Source of the DNA: Vogesella sp. XCS3
GTDB taxonomy: Bacteria > Pseudomonadota > Gammaproteobacteria > Burkholderiales > Chromobacteriaceae
Assembly: GCF_020616155.1 (NCBI RefSeq)
Contig: NZ_CP085530.1
Coordinates: 2,974,501-3,038,500, forward strand
Length of the DNA stretch: 64,000 bases
Direction of reading: 5' to 3'
Part shown: piece by piece, positions 22,114 to 30,159 of the stretch
Layout: the number at the start of each line of letters is the position of its first letter
How positions within the stretch are numbered: the first letter of the stretch is position 1
Position numbers and translations under genes: made by a program
The notes under the pieces: generated by a model
Databases searched by the model: none
What the model was told of the DNA's origin: nothing
What the model saw: the letters and a program-made list of their open reading frames with translations, nothing else

Positions 22114-22536
22114 ATGGCCAAGATGCATGTGGAAGTGGTCAGCACTGAACAGCTCATCTATTCCGGCGAAGCGGAGTTCCTCGTGGCTCCGGCGCAGGAA
22201 GGCGAGATCGGTGTTTACCCACGTCACGTGCCGCTTCTGACCCGTATCAAGCCTGGTGTACTGCGTTTGACAGTGCCAGGTTCCAAGGACGAGGTACTGG
22301 TGGCGGTGTCGGGTGGCATGATGGAAGTGCAACCGACCCACATCACCGTTCTGGCTGATACGGCGATCCGCGGTGAGGATCTGGATGAAGCTCGCGCCAA
22401 CGAGGCCAAACGTGCCGCTGAGGATGCCCTCAAGCACGCTTCCGACGACCTGGATACGGCAAAAGCCCACGCAGCCCTGGCTGCAGCGATTGCCCAGCTC
22501 AAGGCGCTGGAATACCTCCGCAAGCGCGTGCACTAA
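22114..22536 (+). CDS. atpC: F1 ATP synthase subunit epsilon
   Basis: Epsilon is the regulatory stalk subunit. The 140-residue protein has the N-terminal beta-sandwich (KMHVEVVSTEQLIYSGEAEF) and a C-terminal two-helix domain rich in Ala. AAGGAGA precedes the start. It is last in the operon and is followed directly by a terminator. Confidence 0.97.
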   Translation: MAKMHVEVVSTEQLIYSGEAEFLVAPAQEGEIGVYPRHVPLLTRIKPGVLRLTVPGSKDEVLVAVSGGMMEVQPTHITVLADTAIRGEDLDEARANEAKRAAEDALKHASDDLDTAKAHAALAAAIAQLKALEYLRKRVH

Positions 22537-22562
22537 GCGCACGACAGTGCGATGCAAGCTAC

Positions 22563-22590
22563 AGGCTGCCACGAAAGTGGCAGCCTTTTT
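22563..22590 (+). terminator. Terminator of the atp operon
   Basis: A 10-bp perfect stem (AGGCTGCCAC with GTGGCAGCCT), a GAAA tetraloop and a T-run start 26 bases after the atpC stop. Confidence 0.95.
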
Positions 22591-22650
22591 CATGCCCGCT
22601 TTAGGGCATAATAGTGACCTATCCAATACGAATTTCCGGGCATTTTGATT

Positions 22651-24015
22651 ATGGAATCTCTCAGCGTTGTCATCCTGGCTGCCGGCAAAGGCAAGCGTAT
22701 GTATTCGGCCATGCCCAAGGTATTGCACCCCATCGGCGGCCAACCCATGCTGGCCCGTGTCATCAGCACCGCTCGCCAGCTGCAGCCGGCCAAGATGGTA
22801 GTGGTGTACGGCCACGGCGGTGACCAGGTGCGCGAACAGATCCGTGATGAAGACGTAGCCTGGGCACTGCAGGCCGAACAGCTGGGCACCGGGCACGCGC
22901 TGAAAATGGCCCTGTCGCAGCTGCCCAAGGTTGGCCGCACCCTGGTGCTGTACGGCGACGTACCGCTCACCACGGTAGAAACCCTGCAGAAGCTGCTGGC
23001 TGCCGCACAAAATGGCATGAGCCTGCTGACCGACGTACTGGCCGACGCCAGCGGTTACGGCCGTATCGTGCGCAATGCGGCCGGCGAGATCGTGGCCATT
23101 GTCGAAGACAAAGACTGCAATGCCGAACAGAAAGCCATCCGTGAAATCAACACCGGCATGATGGTGCTGCCCAACGCCAAGCTGGAAGGCTGGCTGGGCG
23201 AGCTGCGCAATGGCAACGCGCAGGGCGAGTACTACCTGACCGACGTGATCGAGCTGGCTGTACGCGACGGCATCGCCGTGCCGGGTGTTACCGTAGCAGC
23301 CTGCTGGGAAGCCGCTGGCGTCAACAACAAGGTGCAGCTGGCCGAGCTGGAACGCCAGCTGCAGCAAAACCAGGCGCGCGCACTGCTGACTGCCGGCGTG
23401 ATGCTGGCGGACCCAGCCCGTATCGATATCCGCGGCCAACTGCAGCATGGCATGGACGTCAGCATCGATGTTGGCTGCGTGTTCGAAGGCCAGGTCACCT
23501 TGGGCGATAACGTCGAGATTGGCGCCTACTGTGTGCTGAAAAACGTGCGTATTGCCGCCGGTACCCGCATCGCCCCGTACTCGCACCTGGAAGACGCCGT
23601 GGTGGGCGAAGCCTGCCGCATCGGCCCGTACGCCCGCCTGCGCCCGGGCGCAGAGTTGGCCGCACACGTACACGTGGGCAACTTTGTCGAGATCAAGAAG
23701 GCCACCGTGGGCGAAGGCTCCAAGGTGAACCACCTTACCTACATCGGCGATGCGCAGATCGGCAGCAAGGTCAACGTGGGTGCCGGCTCGGTAACCTGCA
23801 ACTACGATGGCGTGAACAAGTTCAAGACCGTTATCGGCGATAACGTGTTTGTCGGCTCCGGCACCCTGATGGTGGCGCCGGTGACGCTGGAAGAAGGGGC
23901 CACCATTGGTGCTGGTTCTGTGCTGACTAAAACCGCACCCGCCGGCCAGCTTACCGTCGCCCGCGCCAAGCAGCTGACCGTGCCAGGCTGGCAGCGCCCG
24001 CAAAAGCTGAAATAA
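22651..24015 (+). CDS. glmU: Bifunctional UDP-GlcNAc pyrophosphorylase / glucosamine-1-P acetyltransferase
   Basis: GlmU makes UDP-N-acetylglucosamine, the precursor of peptidoglycan, lipid A and the sugars made by the cluster at 53.8-64 kb. The 454-residue protein has the N-terminal nucleotidyltransferase domain (VILAAGKGKRMYS near residue 8) and a C-terminal left-handed beta-helix of hexapeptide repeats from about 250. The latter includes RLRPGAELAAHVHVGNFVEI and CNYDGVNKFKT. The ATG at 22651 was chosen over TTG at 22645. It is followed by the deoR-type gene and glmS. Confidence 0.97.
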   Translation: MESLSVVILAAGKGKRMYSAMPKVLHPIGGQPMLARVISTARQLQPAKMVVVYGHGGDQVREQIRDEDVAWALQAEQLGTGHALKMALSQLPKVGRTLVLYGDVPLTTVETLQKLLAAAQNGMSLLTDVLADASGYGRIVRNAAGEIVAIVEDKDCNAEQKAIREINTGMMVLPNAKLEGWLGELRNGNAQGEYYLTDVIELAVRDGIAVPGVTVAACWEAAGVNNKVQLAELERQLQQNQARALLTAGVMLADPARIDIRGQLQHGMDVSIDVGCVFEGQVTLGDNVEIGAYCVLKNVRIAAGTRIAPYSHLEDAVVGEACRIGPYARLRPGAELAAHVHVGNFVEIKKATVGEGSKVNHLTYIGDAQIGSKVNVGAGSVTCNYDGVNKFKTVIGDNVFVGSGTLMVAPVTLEEGATIGAGSVLTKTAPAGQLTVARAKQLTVPGWQRPQKLK

Positions 24016-24040
24016 GCTGCTTTGCTGTACCCAACCCACA

Positions 24041-24070
24041 CCGCCAGCGGCCCGCGCCCTGGCGGTTTTT
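24041..24070 (+). terminator. Terminator after glmU
   Basis: A 7-bp stem CCGCCAG/CTGGCGG with a GC-rich loop is followed by TTTTT. It separates glmU from the deoR-type gene, which has its own promoter. Confidence 0.8.
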
Positions 24071-24099
24071 CATGGCGCTGGCAGTAGCGCATGCTTCAC

Positions 24100-24128
24100 T
24101 TGTCATGGGCTATACCTGCTGCTAATAT
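24100..24128 (+). promoter_or_regulatory. Sigma-70 promoter of the deoR-type gene and probably glmS
   Basis: TTGTCA at 24100-24105 and TAATAT at 24123-24128 have ideal 17-base spacing and lie 31 bases before the start codon. The -10 box overlaps one arm of the inverted repeat at 24124-24155. Confidence 0.75.
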
Positions 24129-24155
24129 TTCGAAAAACTTACGAACCGAAATATT
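24124..24155 (+). promoter_or_regulatory. Candidate operator for the DeoR-type regulator
   Basis: A perfect inverted repeat has arms AATATTTCG (24124-24132) and CGAAATATT (24147-24155) around a 14-base spacer. One arm overlaps the -10 box and the other ends four bases before the ATG. The placement fits autorepression and control of the downstream glmS. That this is the regulator's own site is inference from position. Confidence 0.6.
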
Positions 24156-24158
24156 TTA

Positions 24159-24935
24159 ATGACCAAACGTAACACCCAGCAGCGTCGCCACGCCATCGTG
24201 GCCCTGGTACAAGAGCGGGGTGAAGTGAGTGTTGAAGACCTTACCCAGCGCTTCGCCACCTCGGAAGTTACGATCCGGAAAGACCTGGCCTTGCTGGAAA
24301 CAGGCGGCCTGCTACTGCGCCGTTACGGTGGTGCTGTATCCTTGCCCACCGAAATGGTGGCCGAAAGCGACCCGGTAAAAGTTTCGGAACGAAAGCTGGC
24401 CATCGCCCGCGCCGCCGCCGAGCGCATCCGCGACCACAACCGCGTGATTATCGACAGCGGCACCACCACGCGCGCCATTATCCCCTTGCTGGGTAACAAG
24501 CGCGGGCTGATCGTGATGACCAATTCGCTGAACGTAGCCGGTAGCCTGCGCGAGCTGGAAAACGAACCCACGCTGCTGATGACCGGCGGCACCTGGGATC
24601 CGCATTCCGAGTCGTTCCAGGGCCAGATCGCCGAGCAGGTGCTGCGTTCTTACGACTTCGATCAGCTGTTCATCGGCGCCGATGGCATCGACCTGGCGCG
24701 TGGCACCACCACCTTTAACGAGCTGGTGGGCCTGTCGCGGGTGATGGCCGAAGTGTCGCGCGAAGTAGTGGTGATGGTGGAGTCCGACAAGATCGGCCGC
24801 CGTATTCCCAACCTGGAGCTGCCGTGGGCACGCATCCAGACCCTGATCACCGACGACGCCCTGGCAACCGAAGCCAGGGAAACGATCCGGGCCAAAGGCG
24901 TGACGCTGATCTGCGCGCCCTTTACCCATTCATAA
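24159..24935 (+). CDS. DeoR/GlpR-family regulator next to glmS (GlmR-like)
   Basis: The 258-residue protein has an N-terminal DeoR helix-turn-helix (RRHAIVALVQERGEVSVEDL, then SEVTIRKDLALLE) and a C-terminal sugar-phosphate sensor domain. The latter carries the IIDSGTTTRAI, FIGADGID and VVVMVESDKIGRR motifs. Its place 15 bases before glmS, behind glmU, points to control of amino-sugar synthesis by glucosamine-6-P or a related ligand. Members in pseudomonads are called GlmR. The start codon follows AT-rich DNA with no Shine-Dalgarno and a leader of only about 25 bases. Confidence 0.9.
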   Translation: MTKRNTQQRRHAIVALVQERGEVSVEDLTQRFATSEVTIRKDLALLETGGLLLRRYGGAVSLPTEMVAESDPVKVSERKLAIARAAAERIRDHNRVIIDSGTTTRAIIPLLGNKRGLIVMTNSLNVAGSLRELENEPTLLMTGGTWDPHSESFQGQIAEQVLRSYDFDQLFIGADGIDLARGTTTFNELVGLSRVMAEVSREVVVMVESDKIGRRIPNLELPWARIQTLITDDALATEARETIRAKGVTLICAPFTHS

Positions 24936-24950
24936 TTCAAGGAGAAGTGT

Positions 24951-26780
24951 ATGTGCGGCATCGTAGGCGCTATTGCGCGTCGTAATATTGTTCCCGTGCT
25001 GGTAGAAGGCCTGAAGCGCCTGGAATACCGTGGTTACGACTCGTCCGGCATCGCCGTGCACGTGGGCAGCGACATCACCCGCGTGCGCCGGGTTGGCCGC
25101 GTGGCCGAAATGGAAGCGGCCGCACAAGCCGACCAGGTGCAGGGCGAGCTGGGCATCGGCCACACCCGCTGGGCTACCCACGGCGGCGTTACCGAGTACA
25201 ACGCCCACCCGCACGTGTCGCACGGCCTGATCGCTGTGGTGCATAACGGCATCATCGAAAACCACGAAGAAAAACGCGAAGCGCTGAAGGCCGCCGGCTA
25301 CGTGTTCGAATCGCAGACCGACACCGAAGTCATCGCCCACCTGGTACACCAGTACTACGTGGCAGAAAAAGACCTGTTCCGTGCCGTACACCGCGCCACC
25401 CGCGAGCTCACCGGCGCCTATGCCATCGGCGTCATCGCGCTGGACCGCCCCGACGAACTGGTGTGCGCGCGCATGGGCTGCCCGCTGCTGGTGGGCCTGG
25501 GAGAAGGCGAAAACTTCATCGCCTCCGACGTTTCCGCCGTGCTGTCGGCCACCCGTCGCGTCATCTTCCTGGAAGAGGGCGACATCGGCCACCTCACCCG
25601 CGACAGCGTGAAGCTGATCGACAAAGACGACCAGCCGGTAGAACGCAAAGTGCACGTGTCCGACGTGTCGCTGGCGTCGCTGGAGCTGGGCCCGTACAGC
25701 CACTTCATGCAGAAAGAAATCCACGAACAGCCCAAAGCCCTGTCCGACACCATCGAAGTGGTGCTGGACGACGGCTTCGTGCCCGAGCTGTTCGGCCCCG
25801 CTGCGGCCAACGTACTGCCGCAACTGAGCGGCGTTAAGATACTGGCCTGCGGCACCAGCTACTACGCCGGCCTCACCGCCAAATACTGGATCGAAAGCAT
25901 CGCCGGTGTGGTGTGCGACGTGGAAATCGCCAGCGAGTACCGCTACCGCGACGCTTACGCCGACCCGAATCACCTAGTGGTGACCATCTCGCAGTCCGGC
26001 GAAACGCTGGACACCATGGAAGCGCTGAAATACGCCAAGAGCCTGGGCCACCAGCACGCGCTGTCCATCTGCAACGTACGCGAATCCGCCATCCCGCGCG
26101 CGTCCGAACTGGTGTTCTACACCCGCGCCGGCGCCGAAATCGGCGTGGCCTCCACCAAAGCCTTCACCACCCAGCTGGTCAGCCTGTTTGCGCTGGCGGT
26201 TACGCTGGGCAAGGTACGCGGCCGCGTCAGTGCCGAGCAAGAGGCACAATACCTGGACGAGCTGCGCCACCTGCCGGGCAGCGTGCAGCACGCGCTGAAC
26301 CTGGAGCCGCAGATCAAGGCCTGGAGCAGCCAGTTTGCCGCCAAGAACGACGCGCTGTTCCTCGGCCGTGGCCTGCATTACCCCATCGCGCTGGAAGGCG
26401 CGCTGAAGCTGAAGGAAATTTCCTACATCCACGCCGAAGCCTACCCGGCCGGCGAACTGAAGCACGGCCCGCTGGCGCTGGTGGACGAAAACATGCCGGT
26501 CGTGGTGATTGCACCCAACGACGTGCTGCTGGAAAAAGTGAAATCCAATATGCAGGAAGTACGCGCCCGTGGCGGCGAACTGTTCGTGTTTGCCGACGCC
26601 GACAGCCACTTTGTCGATTCCGACGGCGTACACGTCATCCGCACCCCACGCCACGTGGGTGTGCTCAGCCCCATCGTGCACTCCATCCCGGTGCAGATCC
26701 TGGCCTACCACGTCGCGCTGGCGCGTGGCACCGACGTGGACAAACCTCGCAACCTGGCCAAATCGGTCACCGTGGAATAA
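24951..26780 (+). CDS. glmS: Glutamine-fructose-6-phosphate aminotransferase (isomerizing)
   Basis: GlmS makes glucosamine-6-phosphate from fructose-6-P and glutamine, the entry step to UDP-GlcNAc. The 609 residues match the E. coli enzyme. The protein begins MCGIVGAI with the catalytic Cys2 of the glutaminase domain. It continues with the HTRWATHG motif and two SIS domains ([19 protein letters not shown]), then ends [13 protein letters not shown] as expected. An AAGGAGAAG ribosome site lies upstream. It is cotranscribed with the DeoR-type gene. Confidence 0.98.
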   Translation: MCGIVGAIARRNIVPVLVEGLKRLEYRGYDSSGIAVHVGSDITRVRRVGRVAEMEAAAQADQVQGELGIGHTRWATHGGVTEYNAHPHVSHGLIAVVHNGIIENHEEKREALKAAGYVFESQTDTEVIAHLVHQYYVAEKDLFRAVHRATRELTGAYAIGVIALDRPDELVCARMGCPLLVGLGEGENFIASDVSAVLSATRRVIFLEEGDIGHLTRDSVKLIDKDDQPVERKVHVSDVSLASLELGPYSHFMQKEIHEQPKALSDTIEVVLDDGFVPELFGPAAANVLPQLSGVKILACGTSYYAGLTAKYWIESIAGVVCDVEIASEYRYRDAYADPNHLVVTISQSGETLDTMEALKYAKSLGHQHALSICNVRESAIPRASELVFYTRAGAEIGVASTKAFTTQLVSLFALAVTLGKVRGRVSAEQEAQYLDELRHLPGSVQHALNLEPQIKAWSSQFAAKNDALFLGRGLHYPIALEGALKLKEISYIHAEAYPAGELKHGPLALVDENMPVVVIAPNDVLLEKVKSNMQEVRARGGELFVFADADSHFVDSDGVHVIRTPRHVGVLSPIVHSIPVQILAYHVALARGTDVDKPRNLAKSVTVE

Positions 26781-26820
26781 GGTTGGCCGCAGGCAGCATC
26801 ACGCTGCCGCACCAACAGTA

Positions 26821-26843
26821 AAGGGGCCTTGGGCCCCTTTTTT
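26821..26843 (+). terminator. Terminator after glmS
   Basis: An 8-bp stem AAGGGGCC/GGCCCCTT is followed by six T residues, 40 bases after the stop. A TTGGCCGC word (26783-26790) lies between stop and terminator. Confidence 0.9.
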
Positions 26844-26892
26844 CATACCTGCTGCTGCCACCCATGCCCCGTCGCCACATAAGGCATTGCCG

Positions 26893-27035
26893 CTTTTAGC
26901 GGGCCCGGATAAGGCGCAGCTGCATCCGGGGAACGGCAGGTTATCCAAGGGTGGCCGCATCCTGTCGGATGACCAAGTAACAACACCAAGACAATCACGC
27001 TCGCATGCGCCGTTGGCTTATCCGGGTTACGGGCT
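26893..27035. repeat. REP/MITE-like palindromic repeat, copy A
   Basis: The roughly 145-base element starts near CCCGGATAAGGCGCAGC and ends near GGCTTATCCGGGTTACGGGC, so its termini are inverted relative to each other. Copy B at 28328-28468 shares the start, the TATCCAAGG-TGGCCGCAT middle and the end. The first part resembles enterobacterial REP sequences in layout. Nothing else is seen in the rest of 26844-27184: no gene is supported there. Confidence 0.65.
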
Positions 27036-27184
27036 GACCTGATGTGTCGTTCGCATACCGGGCTGGACCCAGATGCGAGCGGCAGGCTGTACCTACCGTA
27101 GCTATTCGTATACTCTTGGCATTTTTAATGGTTGCAGGGCGTCATCTTTATATATTGGGATTTAGCCGGAGAGCGGATAAAACG

Positions 27185-28220
27185 GGCTTTGTTGCACAAA
27201 TCAGTGCTTGCGTCCGTCCGGTAGAATGACCGCATGAGCAAGCCCCTTCCTCCCAAGTACCAAACCATCAACTGGCAGTCATACAACCAGTCCCTCAAGC
27301 AACGAGGGCAGCTCCTTCTCTGGCTCGACAAAGGCATGAACTGGTTGGCACCGGCTACCGGCAGGCGGGGACGGCAGCTAACTTTTTCTGATGCTGCCAT
27401 CCAGTTCTGTCTCACCATCAAATGCCTCTTTGGCCTGGCGCTACGGCAAGCCACAGGTATGGTCGAAAGTATGTTGCGCCTGGCTGGCCTTGACTGGGCC
27501 GTCCCCGACTTCAGCACGCTTTCCCGCCGCCAGAAAGACCTGCAAGTCCGCATCCCGGTACAGAAAAAGCAAGGTTGTCTGCATCTCTTGGTGGATAGCA
27601 CCGGCATCAAGATGATGGGTGAAGGCGAGTGGAAGGTGAAAAAGCATGGCGCTGATTACCGCCGCCAATGGCGCAAGCTGCATCTGGGCATAGATGCGCA
27701 AACGCTGGAAATCCGGGCAATGGAAGTGACCGACAATCGCACTGGAGATGCCACGATGCTGCCAGAGCTGCTATCGCAAATTCCGGCGGGAGAGGGACTG
27801 GTAACCGTCACCACGGATGGGGCGTACGACACACGCCTATGTTACGCAGCGATTGCAGAGCGTGGGGCGGCAGCCATCATTCCCCCACGTCGAAATGGCC
27901 AATTCTGGAAAGGGAATTTACGGGGCAATCAGGCTCGCAATGAGTCGCTACGAGCGGTGAAGTATCTGGGGCGCGCGCTCTGGAAAAAGTGGAGTGGCTA
28001 CCATCGCCGCAGCTTGGTCGAAACGAAGATGCACTGTTTCAAATTGCTGGCAGATCGGGTTAAGTCACGGGACTTTGACCGGCAAGTAGCGGAGCTTCAA
28101 ATCTGTGCAGCGATTCTGAATCGCTTCACAGCACTGGGCACGCCGCAAACGGTCCGTATGGGATAAATCCGTCTGGGGATTGGGGTAGTTCGACCTACGG
28201 CTGATTTGTGCAACAAAGCC
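27185..28220 (+). mobile_element. IS5-family (IS903-type) insertion sequence, copy 2, complete
   Basis: The 1036-base element is bounded by inverted repeats GGCTTTGTTGCACAAATCAG (27185-27204) and its complement (28201-28220). It encodes one transposase. The adjacent nine bases differ on the two sides (GATAAAACG and GCCCGAATG), so the 9-bp target duplication expected for IS903-type elements is absent. This suggests an old insertion or recombination after insertion. It is the inverted partner of copy 1, with only two differences seen over 806 bases. Confidence 0.95.
27234..28166 (+). CDS. IS5-family transposase
   Basis: This 310-residue DDE transposase is close to the 307 residues of IS903. 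Asp121 (LLVDSTGIK), Asp195 (TTDGAYDT) and Glu263 in the Y-2-R-3-E-6-K signature (YHRRSLVETKMHCFK, 256-270) form the catalytic set. All are present, so the copy is probably active. The DUF772-type N-terminal region is also intact. Confidence 0.96.
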   Translation: MSKPLPPKYQTINWQSYNQSLKQRGQLLLWLDKGMNWLAPATGRRGRQLTFSDAAIQFCLTIKCLFGLALRQATGMVESMLRLAGLDWAVPDFSTLSRRQKDLQVRIPVQKKQGCLHLLVDSTGIKMMGEGEWKVKKHGADYRRQWRKLHLGIDAQTLEIRAMEVTDNRTGDATMLPELLSQIPAGEGLVTVTTDGAYDTRLCYAAIAERGAAAIIPPRRNGQFWKGNLRGNQARNESLRAVKYLGRALWKKWSGYHRRSLVETKMHCFKLLADRVKSRDFDRQVAELQICAAILNRFTALGTPQTVRMG

Positions 28221-28221
28221 G

Positions 28222-28302
28222 CCCGAATGGGATGTGCGGTTTGATAACCGGGTTCGGGGGTACCTGTTCTTTAGAGATGGTGAGTTGACATTTGTTGAGT
28301 GA
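28222..28302 (+). pseudogene. 3' remnant of a gene cut at the IS right end
   Basis: An open frame of 26 codons runs straight from the IS edge to a TGA and reads PEWDVRFDNRVRGYLFFRDG followed by ELTFVE. The composition looks like real protein rather than random sequence. The matching 5' part is not visible left of the IS, where the flank (27044-27184) reads differently. The original gene is not recognised. Confidence 0.5.
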
Positions 28303-28327
28303 ACGTCCGATCGTTAACGTACAGCCA

Positions 28328-28468
28328 GTAACCCGTTTAAGGCGCAGCCGTATCCGGAGAATAGCCAGTTACCCAAGCTTGGCCGCATTCGGTGGGTGGC
28401 AAGGCGACCGCGCCGTAGCGCGCTCCCACACCCTCGAATGAGCTGTTGGCTTATCCAGGTTACAGGCA
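28328..28468. repeat. REP/MITE-like palindromic repeat, copy B
   Basis: This second member of the family at 26893-27035 shares AAGGCGCAGC-G-ATCCGG, a CCAAG-TTGGCCGCATTC core and GTTGGCTTATCCAGGTTACAGG at the end. It lies on the other side of the IS. The remaining stretch 28303-28621 holds no gene that I can support. It ends with a good AAGGAG ribosome site for the next gene. Confidence 0.65.
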
Positions 28469-28621
28469 GTGTCCTTTCACATTGGCAGCGTTAATGATTT
28501 GTAAAAAGGCGGAAAACTTGTTTATGGTGCTGCGGTATGGACGCATAGAGTCAAGTATTGAATCGCTGGCTTTCCTGGGTAGCGCGTCAGCGCTACACCC
28601 GACCCCGCAAGGAGATTTCTC

Positions 28622-29047
28622 ATGGTGACAGCATCGCATGCCCTTTTACTTGCTGCCGTGCTGTGCATCGTGGCGGCAGCACTACATTTTGCCTGCCTTA
28701 TCTGGGGGGCTGCAGGCTACCGGCTTCTTGGTGCCGGCGATAAGGTTGCGGCGGCGGTGGCGGCGGGTGACCGGCGGCCGCATCTTTCCGCCATTGTTGT
28801 TGGCTGCATTTTGCTGGTTTGGGCCATATACGCCATGGCGGGGGCGGGGTGGCTTCCGGTTATGCCATTGATGCGACCGGTGCTCTTTCTTATTTCAGGC
28901 GTACTGCTTGCCCGTGCGCTGTTGTTTCCACTTTTGCGCCCCATGTTCCCCGGGAACAGTATGCAGTTCTGGTTAATTTCTTCCGGTGTGATTGGCGTAC
29001 TGGGCCTGCTGTTCTTGATTGGCGCATACCAGATGGGCCAGCCATGA
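28622..29047 (+). CDS. Small integral membrane protein, function unknown
   Basis: The 141-residue protein is strongly hydrophobic, with four probable membrane helices at about 6-28, 56-77, 81-102 and 113-136. There is a short charged loop (GDKVAAAVAAGDRR) after the first. A GCAAGGAGATTTCTC ribosome site precedes the ATG at 28622. I do not recognise the family. It stands alone after the IS/REP region, so it may belong to the accessory segment, although its codon use is GC-rich like its neighbours. Confidence 0.75.
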   Translation: MVTASHALLLAAVLCIVAAALHFACLIWGAAGYRLLGAGDKVAAAVAAGDRRPHLSAIVVGCILLVWAIYAMAGAGWLPVMPLMRPVLFLISGVLLARALLFPLLRPMFPGNSMQFWLISSGVIGVLGLLFLIGAYQMGQP

Positions 29048-29215
29048 AGCCTGGTTGGCCGTAGAAAGACAATTCGTGGCGGGTCTTGTATCGTGCATGT
29101 GGCATGTGAGACGCCGTAGTGAATGCGTCACCGCCAGACACCCCAATTTGCGAAGGACCCGCCCAAAGAGGGATAATGCCCCTTTTGCCTGTAAGGCAAA
29201 CCCGAAAGGAATAGC

Positions 29216-29560
29216 ATGAGCGCCCTACCAAACTGCCCGGCCTGTCAGTCCGAATTTACCTACGAAGACGGCAGCCTCTACGTTTGCCCGGAGTGCGCAC
29301 ACGAGTGGTCCAAAGACGGCGCCGCCGCCGTGGAAGCTGAAGAAACCCGCGTGGTACGCGACGCCAACGGCAACCTGCTGCAAGACGGCGACAGCGTAAC
29401 CGTGATCAAGGACCTGAAAGTAAAAGGCAGCTCGCTGGTAGTGAAAGTGGGCACCAAGGTGAAGAACATCCGTCTGGTAGATGGCGACCACGACATCGAT
29501 TGCAAGATCGACGGCATCGGCCAGATGGGCCTGAAGTCGGAGTTCGTGAAGAAAGCCTGA
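29216..29560 (+). CDS. yjdM: YjdM/PhnA-family zinc-ribbon protein
   Basis: The 114-residue protein begins with a four-cysteine zinc ribbon (CPACQSEF and CPECAHEW, residues 6-29). It continues with the PhnA domain, including [16 protein letters not shown] and ending [10 protein letters not shown]. The E. coli homologue lies near the phosphonate operon, but its biochemical role is unproven and it is unrelated to phosphonoacetate hydrolase. The gene is single here, with a terminator 32 bases later. Confidence 0.92.
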   Translation: MSALPNCPACQSEFTYEDGSLYVCPECAHEWSKDGAAAVEAEETRVVRDANGNLLQDGDSVTVIKDLKVKGSSLVVKVGTKVKNIRLVDGDHDIDCKIDGIGQMGLKSEFVKKA

Positions 29561-29591
29561 TAGCGCTGCGGCCAACCGGTCCCGCTACGCA

Positions 29592-29620
29592 AAAGCCCGC
29601 TGGCACTGCCAGCGGGCTTT
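29592..29620. terminator. Bidirectional terminator between yjdM and a GNAT gene
   Basis: A 13-bp perfect stem (AAAGCCCGCTGGC with GCCAGCGGGCTTT) has a 3-base loop between two convergent genes. Confidence 0.9.
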
Positions 29621-29645
29621 GTCTTTGTCAGGCTGGCACGAGCGC

Positions 29646-30155
29646 TTAATGACCCAGCGGCATCACCATCTCGTGCCACTGCATGCCGCCGTGCAGCGAG
29701 GCCGACGGCCGCACGTACTGGTAGCCCAGGTGCGTGTACAGCGCCACGTGCTGCGGTTTGCACATCAGGTGGATGGCCTGCTTGCCGGCCGCCTGCATGC
29801 GCTGCACAAAGCTGCGCATCAGTAGCCCGGCGTAGCCGCGGCCCTGGCAGGCCGGGTCCACCACGACGGACATGATCACCACATTGGCCGCCGCCGGGTC
29901 GTGGCCGATCAGCTCCTTGAACGCTTCGTCGGCCATTTCCACCTGGTGCGCGCAGCCGCTGTTGATGAAGCCGACCAGCTCGCCATCGCATTCCAGCACC
30001 AGAAAACCGGCCGGGTACTGCGCAATGCGCAGTGCGATTTTCTCTGCGGTGGCAGCTTCGTCGCCTTCGTAGGCGCCGATTTCGATGGCGTAACAGCGGG
30101 CGGCGTCGCGGGGCTCGGCTTGGCGCAGGGTCAGTTGCGGATTCGTTGTGGTCAT
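29646..30155 (-). CDS. GNAT-family N-acetyltransferase
   Basis: The 169-residue single-domain acetyltransferase has LRQAEPRDAARCYAIEIGAY at the N-terminus. The acetyl-CoA loop follows the strand VVIMSVVVDPACQGRGYAGL (about 92-111). The pattern resembles arylalkylamine or aminoglycoside-type small-molecule acetylases, but the substrate cannot be named. The gene ends a two-gene minus-strand unit: the prolyl oligopeptidase stop lies 4 bases upstream of its start. Confidence 0.85.
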   Translation of the reverse strand: MTTTNPQLTLRQAEPRDAARCYAIEIGAYEGDEAATAEKIALRIAQYPAGFLVLECDGELVGFINSGCAHQVEMADEAFKELIGHDPAAANVVIMSVVVDPACQGRGYAGLLMRSFVQRMQAAGKQAIHLMCKPQHVALYTHLGYQYVRPSASLHGGMQWHEMVMPLGH

Positions 30156-30159
30156 GGCG

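Noticed and set aside
22099..24039. Long open frame antisense to atpC and glmU (646 codons)
   Set aside because: It covers two confirmed genes in reverse and has no protein-like domains; a shadow of codon bias.
27044..27229. 61-codon open frame crossing into the left end of IS copy 2
   Set aside because: It ends inside the IS and its first part has no recognisable domain; it does not match the remnant at the other side of the IS.
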